From Mycobacterium sp. ELW1 (lineage in GTDB: Bacteria > Actinomycetota > Actinomycetes > Mycobacteriales > Mycobacteriaceae): a DNA stretch of 64,000 nucleotides. The stretch covers positions 2,418,001 through 2,482,000 of the forward strand of contig NZ_CP032155.1 of assembly GCF_008329905.1 (NCBI RefSeq). The letters run 5' to 3'. Under the pieces are notes generated by a model. It was not told where the DNA came from. It did no database searches and was given only the letters and a program-made list of their open reading frames with translations. This document shows, piece by piece, positions 1 to 11,414 of the stretch (the first letter of the stretch is position 1; each line of letters starts with the position of its first letter). The position numbers were made by a program, and so were the translations under genes.

Positions 1-1104
1 CGGGATGACGCCGTCGCGCAGACTCAGCACCGTGAGTGCCGATTCCAAGGCGCCGACGGCACCGATGGAGTGGCCCAGCGCCGACTTCGGCGCGTACACG
101 GCGGCGTGCTCGCAGCCGGCGACCCGGATAGCTGTCGCCTCCGCGGTGTCACCGATCGGGGTTGCCGTTCCGTGTGCGTTGATGTGGTCGATGTCCTTGG
201 GGGACAGGCCAGCGGTCTCCATAGCCCGCTTCATCGCCGCACCTGCGCGCAGACCGTCGGGTGACGGAGCCACCATGTGGAAGGCATCCGAGGTGATGCC
301 CGCACCCATGAGCCGGGCCAGCGGCTTGGCGCCACGGGCCTTGGCGTGCTCCTCGGTCTCGATGATCATCATGCAGCCGGCTTCGCCGAAGACGAACCCG
401 TCGCGATCCTTGTCGAACGGCCGCGACGCACCTTGGGGATCGTCGTTGCGCGTCGACATGGCGCGCATCATCGAGAACGCGGCGATAGGCAGCGCCTCAA
501 TGGTGCCCTCGACACCGCCGACGACCGCGAAGTCCGCGTCGCCCATGACGATCTGCCGCCACCCGTGGGCGATGGCCTCCGACCCGGACGAGCACGCCGA
601 CACCGGGGTGATGACCCCGGCGCGGGCGCCCAGTTCCAGGCCGGCGACCGCGGCCGCACCGTTCGGCATGACCATCTGAACGGCCAGCGGCGAAACCTTG
701 CGGATCCCGCCCTCGTTCATCGCGTCATAGGTCTCGACGATCTTCTCGCCGCCACCCAGACCCGTGCCGATCACCACCGTGAAGCGGTCCGGGTCGACCT
801 CGGGCTTACCCGAGTTCGCCCACAGCCGCCGGGATAGCACCAGAGACATGCGTTGCACGTAGGAATTGCGACGCAGTTCGACACGGGTGAGGTGGCTGTC
901 CATGTCCTCGACGAGGTGGCCGCCGATGCGGACCGGCAGGTCCCACTTGTCGACGAACTCGTCCTCGAGAATGCGAATGCCGCTGTCGCCTGCCAACAGG
1001 CCCTTCCACGTGCTCTCGATGTCCGTGGCGAGCGCCGTGGTGGCCTCGACGGCGGTCACGACAACGCTAGGGAAACCGCCGTTAGCAGTGGAAGGCCTGC
1101 TCAT
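1..1104 (-). CDS. kasA: Beta-ketoacyl-ACP synthase KasA (3' part outside window)
   Basis: Condensing enzyme of the mycobacterial FAS-II system, which elongates acyl-AcpM chains toward meromycolate in the cytoplasm. The visible 368 codons read as a thiolase-fold ketosynthase starting [10 protein letters not shown]. They include the active-site stretch with [10 protein letters not shown] and the first catalytic-His region, [12 protein letters not shown]. KasA proteins are about 416 residues, so roughly 48 C-terminal residues lie beyond base 1. The start codon at 1104 overlaps the acpM stop (ATGA), so the two genes are translationally coupled in a fabD-acpM-kasA operon. KasA rather than KasB is inferred from its place directly after acpM, as in M. 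tuberculosis. Confidence 0.95.
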   Translation of the reverse strand, partial: MSRPSTANGGFPSVVVTAVEATTALATDIESTWKGLLAGDSGIRILEDEFVDKWDLPVRIGGHLVEDMDSHLTRVELRRNSYVQRMSLVLSRRLWANSGKPEVDPDRFTVVIGTGLGGGEKIVETYDAMNEGGIRKVSPLAVQMVMPNGAAAVAGLELGARAGVITPVSACSSGSEAIAHGWRQIVMGDADFAVVGGVEGTIEALPIAAFSMMRAMSTRNDDPQGASRPFDKDRDGFVFGEAGCMMIIETEEHAKARGAKPLARLMGAGITSDAFHMVAPSPDGLRAGAAMKRAMETAGLSPKDIDHINAHGTATPIGDTAEATAIRVAGCEHAAVYAPKSALGHSIGAVGALESALTVLSLRDGVIP

Positions 1105-1397
1105 TCGCCCGCGAACTTCTCGCGCAGGGCGGCAGCAGCCTCCGGGTTCTCCTCTTCGAGCTTCTGGATGTAGTTCACGACGTCACCCACGGTGCGCAGA
1201 CCGGCGAGGTCTTCGTCGGGGATCTTCACGCCGTACTTGTCCTCGGTCTGAACGGCGATCTCCACCATCGACAGCGAGTCGATGTCCAGGTCGTCGACGA
1301 ACGACTTCTCCGGGGTGACCTCAGACGGCTCGATGCCGGTCACTTCTTCGATGATCTCGGCGAGACCGGCGATGATTTCTTCCTGAGAGGCGGGCAC
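1101..1397 (-). CDS. acpM: Meromycolate extension acyl carrier protein AcpM
   Basis: Carries the growing meromycolate chain on a phosphopantetheine arm for the FAS-II enzymes. The 98-residue protein has the acyl-carrier signature [12 protein letters not shown], in which the Ser of DSL takes the prosthetic group. It also has the long charged and Ala-rich C-terminal tail typical of mycobacterial AcpM rather than the shorter E. coli ACP. The start is GTG at 1397 with GGAG six bases upstream. Its stop overlaps the kasA start by four bases. It lies 99 bp downstream of fabD. Confidence 0.96.
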   Translation of the reverse strand: MPASQEEIIAGLAEIIEEVTGIEPSEVTPEKSFVDDLDIDSLSMVEIAVQTEDKYGVKIPDEDLAGLRTVGDVVNYIQKLEEENPEAAAALREKFAGE

Positions 1398-1496
1398 GGT
1401 GGCTCCTTCGTAATCGGTTGTGCTACTTGGTACTTGCTTAGTTGTGTTACTTCGTAACGCTGCTTGCTATGTGGTTGTCCTGGTCGGCCGGGGCGA

Positions 1497-2432
1497 TTAC
1501 AGCTCGGTGAGTCCGTCCAGGTCTGCGGGGGTCTTGATCGCACGGTTGGCGACTCCCCGAAGTTCTCGTTTGGCGATTCCGGCCAACGTTCCCGCGGGCG
1601 GGAACTCGACGATCGCTGAGCCCTCTGCGTTCTCAAAGAGCTGGCGCATGGTGTCGGTGCACAGATCCCAGCGCACCGGCCGGGTGAGTTGCGCGACGAG
1701 CTTCTCCATCGCGTCTTTCGCAGAGGCTACCGGCTGACCGTCGGCATTGCTCAACAGCGTGGTGGTGGGCTCGGCAGTGTCGACCTCGGCCGCGGCCGCC
1801 GCATATCCGTCGAGCGCGGACGCCATGTAGTGGGTGTGGAACGCGCCTGCGGTGGCCAGTTGACGCACGCGAGCCTTGGCCGGCGGATCCTCGGCCAGCT
1901 TCTCCAGCGCCGCGATGGCGCCGGCGGCCACGATCTGGCCTGCGGCGTTGCGGTTGGCGGGGATCAGGTCGAGGCGGGCCAGCGCTTCCAGTACTTCGGC
2001 CTCGTCGCCACCCAGGATCGCGGACATGCCGGTCGGCTCGACGGCGCAGGCCTTGGCCATCTCAGACCCGCGGACGGCGGCCAGCTTGACCGCGTCGTCG
2101 GGGGAGATGACGCCGGCGATCGCGTACGCCGCGATCTCACCGACGGAGTGACCGGCCACGACGGTGGTGCGGCCGGCGAGCGTGCCGCGCTTGATCAGCT
2201 CGGCGTTGGCAAGCAGGGTCGCCGCGACAACCAGCGGCTGGGTGACCGCGGTGTCGGTGATCTCGTCGGCAGTTGCGGTGGTGCCCAGGCGGGCAAGGTC
2301 GAGACCGGCGATATCCGACCAGATCTTGATCTGATCGGCTGCGCCGGGCAGCTCAAGCCAGGGCTCGAGCATGCCGGGGGTCTGCGAGCCCTGTCCGGGC
2401 GCCAGCAATGCGATCACGGAGTCATGAGGCAC
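1497..2432 (-). CDS. fabD: Malonyl-CoA:ACP transacylase FabD
   Basis: Transfers malonate from CoA to AcpM, feeding KasA and KasB. The 311-residue protein starts near the motif LLAPGQGSQTPGM. It contains the acyltransferase nucleophile elbow VVAGHSVGEIAAYA (Ser in GHS) and a later AFHTHYM region with the partner His. The start is GTG at 2432 with a modest AAAGAG upstream. It is the first gene of the FAS-II operon here, and a perfect palindrome about 66-86 bp upstream is a good candidate MabR operator. Confidence 0.95.
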   Translation of the reverse strand: MPHDSVIALLAPGQGSQTPGMLEPWLELPGAADQIKIWSDIAGLDLARLGTTATADEITDTAVTQPLVVAATLLANAELIKRGTLAGRTTVVAGHSVGEIAAYAIAGVISPDDAVKLAAVRGSEMAKACAVEPTGMSAILGGDEAEVLEALARLDLIPANRNAAGQIVAAGAIAALEKLAEDPPAKARVRQLATAGAFHTHYMASALDGYAAAAAEVDTAEPTTTLLSNADGQPVASAKDAMEKLVAQLTRPVRWDLCTDTMRQLFENAEGSAIVEFPPAGTLAGIAKRELRGVANRAIKTPADLDGLTEL

Positions 2433-2497
2433 TCTTTAAGAGAACACTGTGAAACCCGATCTGCACGGTGTAAGAGATTATGAACCTCGTCTTAGGT

Positions 2498-2518
2498 TTT
2501 TGTGGAGGTCCCACAAAA
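2498..2518. promoter_or_regulatory. mabR operator: Candidate MabR operator upstream of fabD
   Basis: Perfect inverted repeat TTTTGTGG-N5-CCACAAAA in the 136-bp gap between fabD and mabR, both on the minus strand. MabR is known to bind a palindrome in the fasII promoter. Position and symmetry fit that role. Assignment to MabR is inference from context. Confidence 0.6.
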
Positions 2519-2568
2519 GTGCATGTGATGCGACGTTCCCGATACCTCACCGCGATCTAAAGCTCTTA

Positions 2569-3852
2569 TCAGACGTTGCCCACAGTTCCGACCAACGGCG
2601 CTGTGAGTTGTGCGACAGAACTGTTTGCCGTGGTGTTGGGGGGCGAAGGATAGCCCAGCCGTCCCACTGTGGACGCCACCCGCAGGACATACGCGTCGCG
2701 CGGCACGGTGGGATCACGACCGGTGAAGTCGGCGATCCGCTTGAGTCGGTAGCGGACCGTGTTTGGATGAACGAACAATTTCCTGGCGCAAGCTTCGATT
2801 GCGCCGCCGCTGTCGAGGTAGGCGTCGAGCGTCTCCGACAGCGCCGGTCCGGCATCGGCCAGTGGCCGCATGATCTCGGTGTGCAGCGCCGCGACGGCCG
2901 AGGCGTCGCCGAGAAGGGCTCGCTCAGGCAGCAATTCGCGGGCCAGCACCGGACGCGGCGCGCCGGTCCACCCGACGACGGCGTTCATCCCCGATATGGC
3001 CTCGCGTGCGCTGTGGTACGCCGCGGTGAGCATCGGCGCGGTCGGCCCGATCACCACCGGGCTGTCGGAGTAGACCTTGATCAGGTCTTTGAAGAATTTG
3101 TCGGTGGGCCCGAACGGGCCGGAGATGATCCCGATCAGCCAGGTGCCGTGCACATCGGCCAAGGCCGCCCGGTTGTGGCGTAAGGCGATCTCCCGGACGT
3201 CCTCGCTGGCCAGCTCCTCCCGGCCGGGCGGCGGGGTGCCGACCACCACCGTCGCCGGCGCCGTGGTGTCCCAGTTCAGCGCAGCGGCCCGGGACAGCAG
3301 TTCCTGACCGGTGTCACCGCGGACGACGGCGTCGACGACGCTGGCCTCCATCCGGCTGTCCCAGGATCCCCGGGCCTCGGCGGCGTCGGCGTAGGAGGCT
3401 GCCGCGGCGAATGCCAGGTCGCGGCTGTACCGCAGGATGCCGACCGCCAGCGCGGTGCGCTGCTCGTCGTTGCGGCCCAGCGCGGGGACCGCGAGCTCGA
3501 AGTACTGCATGCTGACCCGAACCATGTCGACGGTCTGGGCCAGCGCGATGCGGCGGGTCAGGTCCTGCGGAACCAGGGCGAACGCGTCGGCGGTGTAACC
3601 CACATTGCTCAGCGGATTGCGGATCCACTCGGCGAAGTTGACCACCGCCGTCTGCAAGACCAGCTGGACGCTGGCGCGCTGGGACGCTTCCAGTTCGCCG
3701 AAGAACGGCAGGTGCTCGTGCATGGCCTGCATGGCCTGGGTGGCCAGCCGGCCGGAGTACTGCTTGAGTCGGCGCAGCGTCGAATCCGGCACGTTCTCCA
3801 GCAGCTCCAGGGCCGACGGCGGCAGCGGCTCGAGGAGCGGATTGTCACTCAC
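2569..3852 (-). CDS. mabR: FAS-II transcriptional regulator MabR (PucR/CdaR type)
   Basis: Regulator of mycolic-acid biosynthesis that in M. tuberculosis (Rv2242) controls the fasII operon. The 427-residue protein opens with an N-terminal sensory region (LRRLKQYSGRLATQAMQAM). It ends with a PucR-type helix-turn-helix around residues 345-376 that includes GGAIEACARKLFVHPNTVRY and continues through RLKRIADF. It sits immediately upstream of fabD on the same strand, the location known for mabR. A C-terminal extension rich in Thr, Ser and Val after the HTH is slightly longer than I recall for the tuberculosis protein (about 414 residues). Confidence 0.92.
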   Translation of the reverse strand: MSDNPLLEPLPPSALELLENVPDSTLRRLKQYSGRLATQAMQAMHEHLPFFGELEASQRASVQLVLQTAVVNFAEWIRNPLSNVGYTADAFALVPQDLTRRIALAQTVDMVRVSMQYFELAVPALGRNDEQRTALAVGILRYSRDLAFAAAASYADAAEARGSWDSRMEASVVDAVVRGDTGQELLSRAAALNWDTTAPATVVVGTPPPGREELASEDVREIALRHNRAALADVHGTWLIGIISGPFGPTDKFFKDLIKVYSDSPVVIGPTAPMLTAAYHSAREAISGMNAVVGWTGAPRPVLARELLPERALLGDASAVAALHTEIMRPLADAGPALSETLDAYLDSGGAIEACARKLFVHPNTVRYRLKRIADFTGRDPTVPRDAYVLRVASTVGRLGYPSPPNTTANSSVAQLTAPLVGTVGNV

Positions 3853-3913
3853 CCCTAAAAGCTACGCCGCTTTTCTGGATGTTCCCACCAAATGGGCAGG
3901 TGCAGGCCCAGGG

Positions 3914-6703
<2,790 letters not shown>

Positions 6704-6722
6704 CTTCAGCTCCTTAGTAGGA

Positions 6723-6739
6723 GGTGCAGGTTTTGCACC
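6723..6739. promoter_or_regulatory. Inverted repeat between aceE and the lipoprotein gene
   Basis: Perfect GGTGCA-N5-TGCACC palindrome 20 bp upstream of the aceE start, in the divergent promoter region. It could be an operator for either gene. No regulator can be named from sequence alone. Confidence 0.3.
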
Positions 6740-6851
6740 GTCCGCCTTCTATCGTGCCGCAATCGAGGCAGTACCGACGAGTAGTCAACCCAGGGGTTGG
6801 TGAATTCTTCGCAGCGCGCCGAGTGCAGCCCGCACCCGGTAACCTGCCGGG

Positions 6852-7421
6852 GTGCTGTTCAGACGTGCGCGCGAGCTCCGGATCGGCGGGCTGCTGGTCG
6901 GCAGTGCGGCGGCCGTGCTGGCCGGCGTGGTGGGCTGCACCAGCGTGACCGGCGGTGAGCCGTCGGCCAACGGGCGCGACGCCCCGGCCTTCCGGACCTC
7001 GATGTCGGTGTCGGCCTCGGAGTCGGCCGCGTCGTCCAGCGCCCGGGAATCCGAACGGCAGGCCTCGCTGACCACCCAGGCCATGCATGACACCTGCGAG
7101 ACGCTGTCCACCTCCAGCGCCGACGCGATCGACGCGGTCAACGCCTACGTGAGCGCCTTCAACCAGGCCACCCCCGACATCGCGGCGACAGAGGGCCCGG
7201 CGGTCGACGCGCTGAACAAGAGCGCCGACGCCGTCGCCGCCAGCATCACCGACGCGATCCCGGCCGAGCTGAAATCCGCGTTCCAGGAGTGGGTCGACGG
7301 CGCGCACTCCACGGCCGGCGCAATCACCGGACACGCAGGTCCGGCAGAGTTCAACAAGACCATCCAGGACCTCAACGACACCAGGTCGAATGCGTTGAGC
7401 CTGTGCGACGCGACGTACTGA
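6852..7421 (+). CDS. Mycobacterial lipoprotein (Rv2240c-like)
   Basis: Predicted secreted lipoprotein of 189 residues with no assigned function. The N-terminus has Arg residues (LFRRARELR), a hydrophobic stretch and a lipobox ending LAGVVGC. Cys29 would be lipidated and the protein anchored outside the cytoplasmic membrane. The mature part starts with a low-complexity Ser/Ala/Glu-rich linker and continues as predicted helices with two Cys (HDTCETL and SLCDATY). It is divergent from aceE and followed by the DUF3052 gene, matching Rv2240c in position. A minus-strand frame of similar length over the same bases lacks any such features. Confidence 0.8.
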   Translation: MLFRRARELRIGGLLVGSAAAVLAGVVGCTSVTGGEPSANGRDAPAFRTSMSVSASESAASSSARESERQASLTTQAMHDTCETLSTSSADAIDAVNAYVSAFNQATPDIAATEGPAVDALNKSADAVAASITDAIPAELKSAFQEWVDGAHSTAGAITGHAGPAEFNKTIQDLNDTRSNALSLCDATY

Positions 7422-7506
7422 TTCCGACCGCACGGCGAGTAATCGTCGTCGTCGTGCGACGATAGGCCCTTAGACAGCCGACCCTGATTCCAAGGAGGTT
7501 CCGACG

Positions 7507-7935
7507 GTGGTCGCGGAGGGTGGCCCCCCGAGCTACGCCCAGAAGCTGGGCATCCAAAAAAATCAGGTCGTGCAGGAACTGGGCTGGGACGAGGACACCG
7601 ACGACGACATCAGGGTCGACGTCGAGGACGCCAGCGGCGCGGAACTGCTCGACGAGGATGCCGACGAGGTGGTCGACGTGGTCCTGCTGTGGTGGCGGGA
7701 TGGCGACGGTGACCTGGTGGATCGGCTGATGGATGCGATTGCGCCGTTGGCCGACGACGGCATCATCTGGGTGGTGACACCCAAGACCGGCAAGCCCGGC
7801 CATGTTCAGCCCGCCGAGATCGCCGAGTCGGCGCCCACCGCGGGATTGATGCAGACCAGCTCGGCCAATCTGGGGGACTGGATCGCCAGCCGGCTGGTGC
7901 AGCCGAAGTCGAAGGCGGCCGGGAGGCACTCGTGA
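7507..7935 (+). CDS. DUF3052 family protein
   Basis: Small acidic cytoplasmic protein (142 residues) of the actinobacterial DUF3052 family, matching Rv2239c in context. The function is unknown. The sequence starts [16 protein letters not shown] and has a strongly acidic central part ([15 protein letters not shown]). Its C-terminus includes [18 protein letters not shown]. The GTG start at 7507 is set by a strong AAGGAGG at 7492-7498. Its stop overlaps the ahpE start (GTGA), implying translational coupling with the peroxidase. Confidence 0.88.
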   Translation: MVAEGGPPSYAQKLGIQKNQVVQELGWDEDTDDDIRVDVEDASGAELLDEDADEVVDVVLLWWRDGDGDLVDRLMDAIAPLADDGIIWVVTPKTGKPGHVQPAEIAESAPTAGLMQTSSANLGDWIASRLVQPKSKAAGRHS

Positions 7936-8390
7936 CAGTTGGGGTCGGATCCGATGCCCCTGACTTCACGCTCAAAGACCAGAACGGTCAGCCCGTCACG
8001 CTCAGTGACTTCCGCGGCGCAAAGAACGTCCTGCTGGTGTTCTTCCCGCTGGCGTTCACCGGCATCTGCCAGGGTGAGCTCGACTACGTTCGCGACCATC
8101 TGAACGAGTTCGACAACGACGACACCGCCACGTTGACGATCTCGGTCGGTCCGCCGCCCACGCACAAGGTCTGGGCCACGCAGAGCAACTTCTCTTTCCC
8201 GGTGCTGTCCGACTTCTGGCCGCACGGGGCGGTGGCGCAGGCGTACGGGGTGTTCAACGCCGCCGCCGGCTTTGCCAATCGGGGCACGTTCGCGATCGAC
8301 CGCGGCGGCGTCATCCGCTTCGCCGAGTGCAAGGAGCCTGGCGAGGCGCGCGATGGATCGGTTTGGACGCAGGCGCTGGCGGCCGTGTAA
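7932..8390 (+). CDS. ahpE: One-cysteine peroxiredoxin AhpE
   Basis: Thiol peroxidase that reduces peroxides and peroxynitrite. The 152-residue protein has the thioredoxin-fold start [20 protein letters not shown]. The active-site stretch [17 protein letters not shown] contains the single peroxidatic Cys (about residue 45) of the AhpE subfamily. The GTG start overlaps the DUF3052 stop. The gene ends 13 bp before tRNA-Val, the same neighbourhood as Rv2238c in M. tuberculosis. Confidence 0.94.
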   Translation: MTVGVGSDAPDFTLKDQNGQPVTLSDFRGAKNVLLVFFPLAFTGICQGELDYVRDHLNEFDNDDTATLTISVGPPPTHKVWATQSNFSFPVLSDFWPHGAVAQAYGVFNAAAGFANRGTFAIDRGGVIRFAECKEPGEARDGSVWTQALAAV

Positions 8391-8403
8391 CCTGCCCGGG
8401 CAC

Positions 8404-8478
8404 GGGCGCGTAGCTCAGTGGTAGAGCTCTGGTTTTACACACCAGCGGTCGGCGGTTCGATACCGTCCGCGCCCACCA
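8404..8478 (+). tRNA. valV: tRNA-Val (anticodon TAC)
   Basis: Complete cloverleaf. The acceptor stem GGGCGCG pairs with CGCGCCC. The D arm contains AGTGGTAG, and the anticodon stem CTGGT/ACCAG encloses loop TTTACAC. The T arm has TTCGATA, with A discriminator and encoded CCA. The anticodon TAC reads valine codons. Its 3' part is the left attachment site of the integrated element, and integration leaves the tRNA intact. Confidence 0.95.
8434..8477 (+). repeat. attL: attL: 44-bp direct repeat in the 3' part of tRNA-Val
   Basis: Starts TTTACACACC in the anticodon loop and ends CGCGCCCACC at the tRNA 3' end. It is identical over 44 bp to 24477-24520. Flanking bases differ on both sides (AAAG versus GATA downstream), which sets the repeat limits. 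Confidence 0.95.
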
Positions 8479-8546
8479 AAGTTATTACAGGTCAGCACCA
8501 TTTCCGGCGGCCGTGCGGTGCGGCCACCTGCACCGGATTGGTGCCC

Positions 8547-8565
8547 AAGTTGCCGATAAGTTGCC
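8547..8565 (+). repeat. Candidate integrase arm-type sites, left end
   Basis: Two AAGTTGCC copies starting at 8547 and 8558 (11-bp period), 70 bp inside attL. The same pair with the same spacing occurs at 24350-24368 near attR. This fits arm-type binding sites for the N-terminal domain of a tyrosine integrase. Confidence 0.65.
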
Positions 8566-8572
8566 AGCGAGA

Positions 8573-9913
8573 TCATGTGCCGCTGTGCGGCGGCGGTGTG
8601 GCCTCCGGTCGCCGTGGCCGCTGCCACATCGCGTGGAATTCGGCCTCGCCCGTAGCCGCTCGCATGAACGTGTCGGGTGCGGGGATTGCAGCGTTGGGAT
8701 TCGGGTTGTAGTCGAGGCGGTACGAAAGCTCGCCTTGCGACGCCACCCGATTTGTTCTGACGTGCAGGACGCCAGACAACCAGTCGAACCTGGGGTTCGG
8801 CCACAGCCGCTCCTCGATGAGGGGGCCGAGTACGTCCCAGGTTGGCGCCAACTCGTTTGGCCCGACCGCGATCCTGGGGAACGTCGACGCGACGGCGATG
8901 AAGTGCGGTGCGTTCGGGTCGCGTTGGCGCTTCTTTCGGTCGAGGGATCGTCGTAATGATTCCAGTGCCGCATTGCGATCATCGTCATCGATGCACGGGT
9001 TAATCGAGTAGCCGAAGGAATATCCGACGTTGGGTCCGGCGGTGAAGGACGTGCTGCCGCTGGCTTTGACTGCTTCCCAGTCGATGTTGTCGGGATCTGG
9101 GAAGTGGAGCATTGGACTCCATGTTGCTGTGATCGGCCGTGGCGCTACGCCCACGGCGCTCTGAATCGCGCCGTACTCGTCGTCGCACACCTGGTCGCAG
9201 AACTCATGGCTCCACAGGTCTTTGACTAGCTCCTGAGGCGACCCAATCGGCAGCTCGATACGGATGTTTCGGGCGACGCCGCGCTTCTTCATTCGCGCCG
9301 ACAGCGCGGTCGAGATGGTCTCGTTCATCCGGTGCCACGCGGCGTACGCCTCCCAATGCCAGACAGTGACTTCGACGGTAACTAGCCCCTCGGGCACCCG
9401 CACTCCGTAGTCGGGGGACATCGGTTGCTCACCGTGGCTTGGCCTCCACGTGGGGGGCACCAGCGGTTCCAGGAGAATAGGGCTTACCGACGACGCGATC
9501 ACGCCGCCCACCTCCAGCTCGATCAACGCTTCCTCGTATGCGTGATCGTCGGCTGGCCGGAGGACGGTGCGTATCCGCTGGATGAGCGTCCTGCCGACCC
9601 CCGGCGAGGCGTTCCCCATGAGTTTGTAGAGCACGTCCGCGATGTTCAGCAAGTAGTGCGTCGACTGAGCACTTCCGGTGCCTCGCCACTGAGTGCCAAG
9701 TGGGCCAACCGGATCATCAAGCCAGGCTTCATCACCCACCACCCTGAAGATGTCGCGGTAGAACTGCTGGGCCTGTTCGATATGAAGTTGTCCGTTCTCG
9801 CCGAGCTTTGCTTCCTGAGCGAGCTCGGTTGCGTCTCGTTCGTGGAAGCCGGGGCGCGGAGGTTCCACCGGCGCGGGCGGTGTCGTGTCTTCGTCGGACG
9901 ACGCAGTGGACAT
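8573..9913 (-). CDS. Unknown cargo protein, possibly PD-(D/E)XK nuclease-like
   Basis: A 446-residue protein I do not recognise by name. It has a disordered Pro-rich N-terminus and a helical middle with YEEALIELEVGG (residues 126-137). SPDYGV follows (Asp168), then VTVEVTVW (Glu181). The order helix Glu, PD, then E-x-[TK] on a strand resembles a PD-(D/E)XK fold, though a Thr/Val replaces the usual Lys, so this is tentative. It lies between attL and the integrase gene, a position where integrated elements often carry host-benefit genes. No signal peptide or membrane segment is evident. A defence role is possible but unproven. Confidence 0.6.
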   Translation of the reverse strand: MSTASSDEDTTPPAPVEPPRPGFHERDATELAQEAKLGENGQLHIEQAQQFYRDIFRVVGDEAWLDDPVGPLGTQWRGTGSAQSTHYLLNIADVLYKLMGNASPGVGRTLIQRIRTVLRPADDHAYEEALIELEVGGVIASSVSPILLEPLVPPTWRPSHGEQPMSPDYGVRVPEGLVTVEVTVWHWEAYAAWHRMNETISTALSARMKKRGVARNIRIELPIGSPQELVKDLWSHEFCDQVCDDEYGAIQSAVGVAPRPITATWSPMLHFPDPDNIDWEAVKASGSTSFTAGPNVGYSFGYSINPCIDDDDRNAALESLRRSLDRKKRQRDPNAPHFIAVASTFPRIAVGPNELAPTWDVLGPLIEERLWPNPRFDWLSGVLHVRTNRVASQGELSYRLDYNPNPNAAIPAPDTFMRAATGEAEFHAMWQRPRRPEATPPPHSGT

Positions 9914-9995
9914 ACCGGCATCGTATGAACGCGCCCCGACAATCTTGGCAGTGCGCGCCGCCAGCGTGTCTTACGCGGTTTAGGTCACCGAGCAG

Positions 9996-11414
9996 TCAGC
10001 CGAACAGCGATGCGCCGACCGCGCGCAATTCGTCGGCCTTTACGTCGGCATAGATGGACAGTGTCACCGCCGGATCGTGGCCGTGCCAGGCGGCGACGAT
10101 GTGCGGTGGGTGGCCCTGGTCGAGCATGAGCGAAACCGACGTGTTCCGCAGGCCGTGCAGCTTGATCCGGCGCAGTCCGGCGCGCGTGCGCAGACGCTGG
10201 AACTCGTCGGTGTAGGACTCGGGACGCAGCGGCTCGCCGTCCCCGCGCACCGCCACCGGCCGGTCCTCGGTCCACCCGAGGCCGAGCGCCAGCGCTTCGG
10301 CGCGCTGGCACTGACGCAGCGCCCGCAGCGCGGCCACCACGTCGTCCGGTAGCGGCAGATCGCGGCGGCTGCGCTTCGACTTCGGTGCGCCCTCGATGGC
10401 CTCATTGCCGACGGCCACCCGGCCGCGCCGCACCGACAGCGTTCCGGTATCCAGGTTGACCGCCGACCACCGCAGGCCAAGCACCTCCGAGCGGCGCATC
10501 CCATAGCAGGACAGCAGCCAGCAGGCGTAAAGGCGGTGATCGGCTACCGCCTCGCGGAACTGGCCGACCTCGCCCAGCGTCCAGGACTTGGCGGTGGCCT
10601 CGATGTCGTCGGCCTCCCCGGTGCGCTGCGCGTCGTCGGGGTCGGCGTCCTTGGGCCGCTCGACCAACGCAATCACGTTGCGGGGCAACACACCCTGATC
10701 GACGTAGCTCTGGACGACTGCCCCGAACGTGGTCAGCGTCGACCGGATCGTCTGGGGGCTGAGGCCCCGCTTCTCGTCGGGTGCGGTGCTCTCCTCGGCG
10801 GCGGGCGCGTACACACCGCGGCGAACACGGGTCACTCGCCCCGCGCGAGCCAGGGCAGTGAGGCATGTGTGCACGTCACCGTTTGGCATTGCGGCGACCA
10901 ACTTGGCGGCGGTGATGCCCTCGGGATGCTCGGCCACCAACGCGACGACCCGACCCGCGAGCGAGCCGTCCCGGTAGTGCTTGGGTGACGTGCGCGCCTC
11001 GGTCAGCATCCACCGCACCAAGGCGTCGCCGTCGGCCTTGGTGAGCGCCTGGAGCTTCTTGCCGCCGAGGTAGCGGCGCACAGGCTTGAGATCCATCTCG
11101 TACGAGTACTTGGTGACCTGTCGGATGCCGCGCCGACCGGCGAGCCAGCCCTCGCACGCCTCGTCCACTGTGATTGCGGTTGGCTTGTTGTACGTGCCCG
11201 CAGTCACCTCGCTGGTGATGCGCCGAAACTCGCGCCGCGCTTCGGCTTTGGTGCGGAACGTAAACTTGCGGCGGTCGCGCGACCCGTCGGGTTTGAGGCC
11301 AACGTCCACCTGGAACCAGTACGTGGTGGTGCCGTTCTTGGCAACGTGGGTGCTGATCGGCTCAGCGCGACGGGTGCGCTTCGGCTGGCCTTGCTCGGTG
11401 TCGTTGGTGCTCAT
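9996..11414 (-). CDS. int: Tyrosine recombinase (integrase) with internal winged-helix insert
   Basis: Site-specific recombinase for integration and excision at tRNA-Val. Numbered from the ATG at 11414 (472 residues), the catalytic Arg is in CYGMRRSEVL (about 307). The HxxR is HGLR (420-423), the HGH is near 444-446 and the nucleophile Tyr is in TLSIYADV (455). An N-terminal arm-binding region (TYWFQVDVGLKPDGSRDRRK) and a core-binding domain precede it. Residues about 148-205 read as a winged-helix unit (EHPEGITAAKLVAAMPNGDV, then LTALARAGRVTRV) inserted in the core-binding domain. The start is chosen because the ATG shares a base with the upstream stop (TGATG) and has GAGGGG upstream; a longer in-frame start exists at 11450. 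Confidence 0.92.
   Translation of the reverse strand: MSTNDTEQGQPKRTRRAEPISTHVAKNGTTTYWFQVDVGLKPDGSRDRRKFTFRTKAEARREFRRITSEVTAGTYNKPTAITVDEACEGWLAGRRGIRQVTKYSYEMDLKPVRRYLGGKKLQALTKADGDALVRWMLTEARTSPKHYRDGSLAGRVVALVAEHPEGITAAKLVAAMPNGDVHTCLTALARAGRVTRVRRGVYAPAAEESTAPDEKRGLSPQTIRSTLTTFGAVVQSYVDQGVLPRNVIALVERPKDADPDDAQRTGEADDIEATAKSWTLGEVGQFREAVADHRLYACWLLSCYGMRRSEVLGLRWSAVNLDTGTLSVRRGRVAVGNEAIEGAPKSKRSRRDLPLPDDVVAALRALRQCQRAEALALGLGWTEDRPVAVRGDGEPLRPESYTDEFQRLRTRAGLRRIKLHGLRNTSVSLMLDQGHPPHIVAAWHGHDPAVTLSIYADVKADELRAVGASLFG

Noticed and set aside
6714..7433. A 239-codon minus-strand frame over the lipoprotein gene
   Set aside because: Gly/Arg-rich without motifs. The plus-strand frame has a lipobox signal and the expected neighbours.
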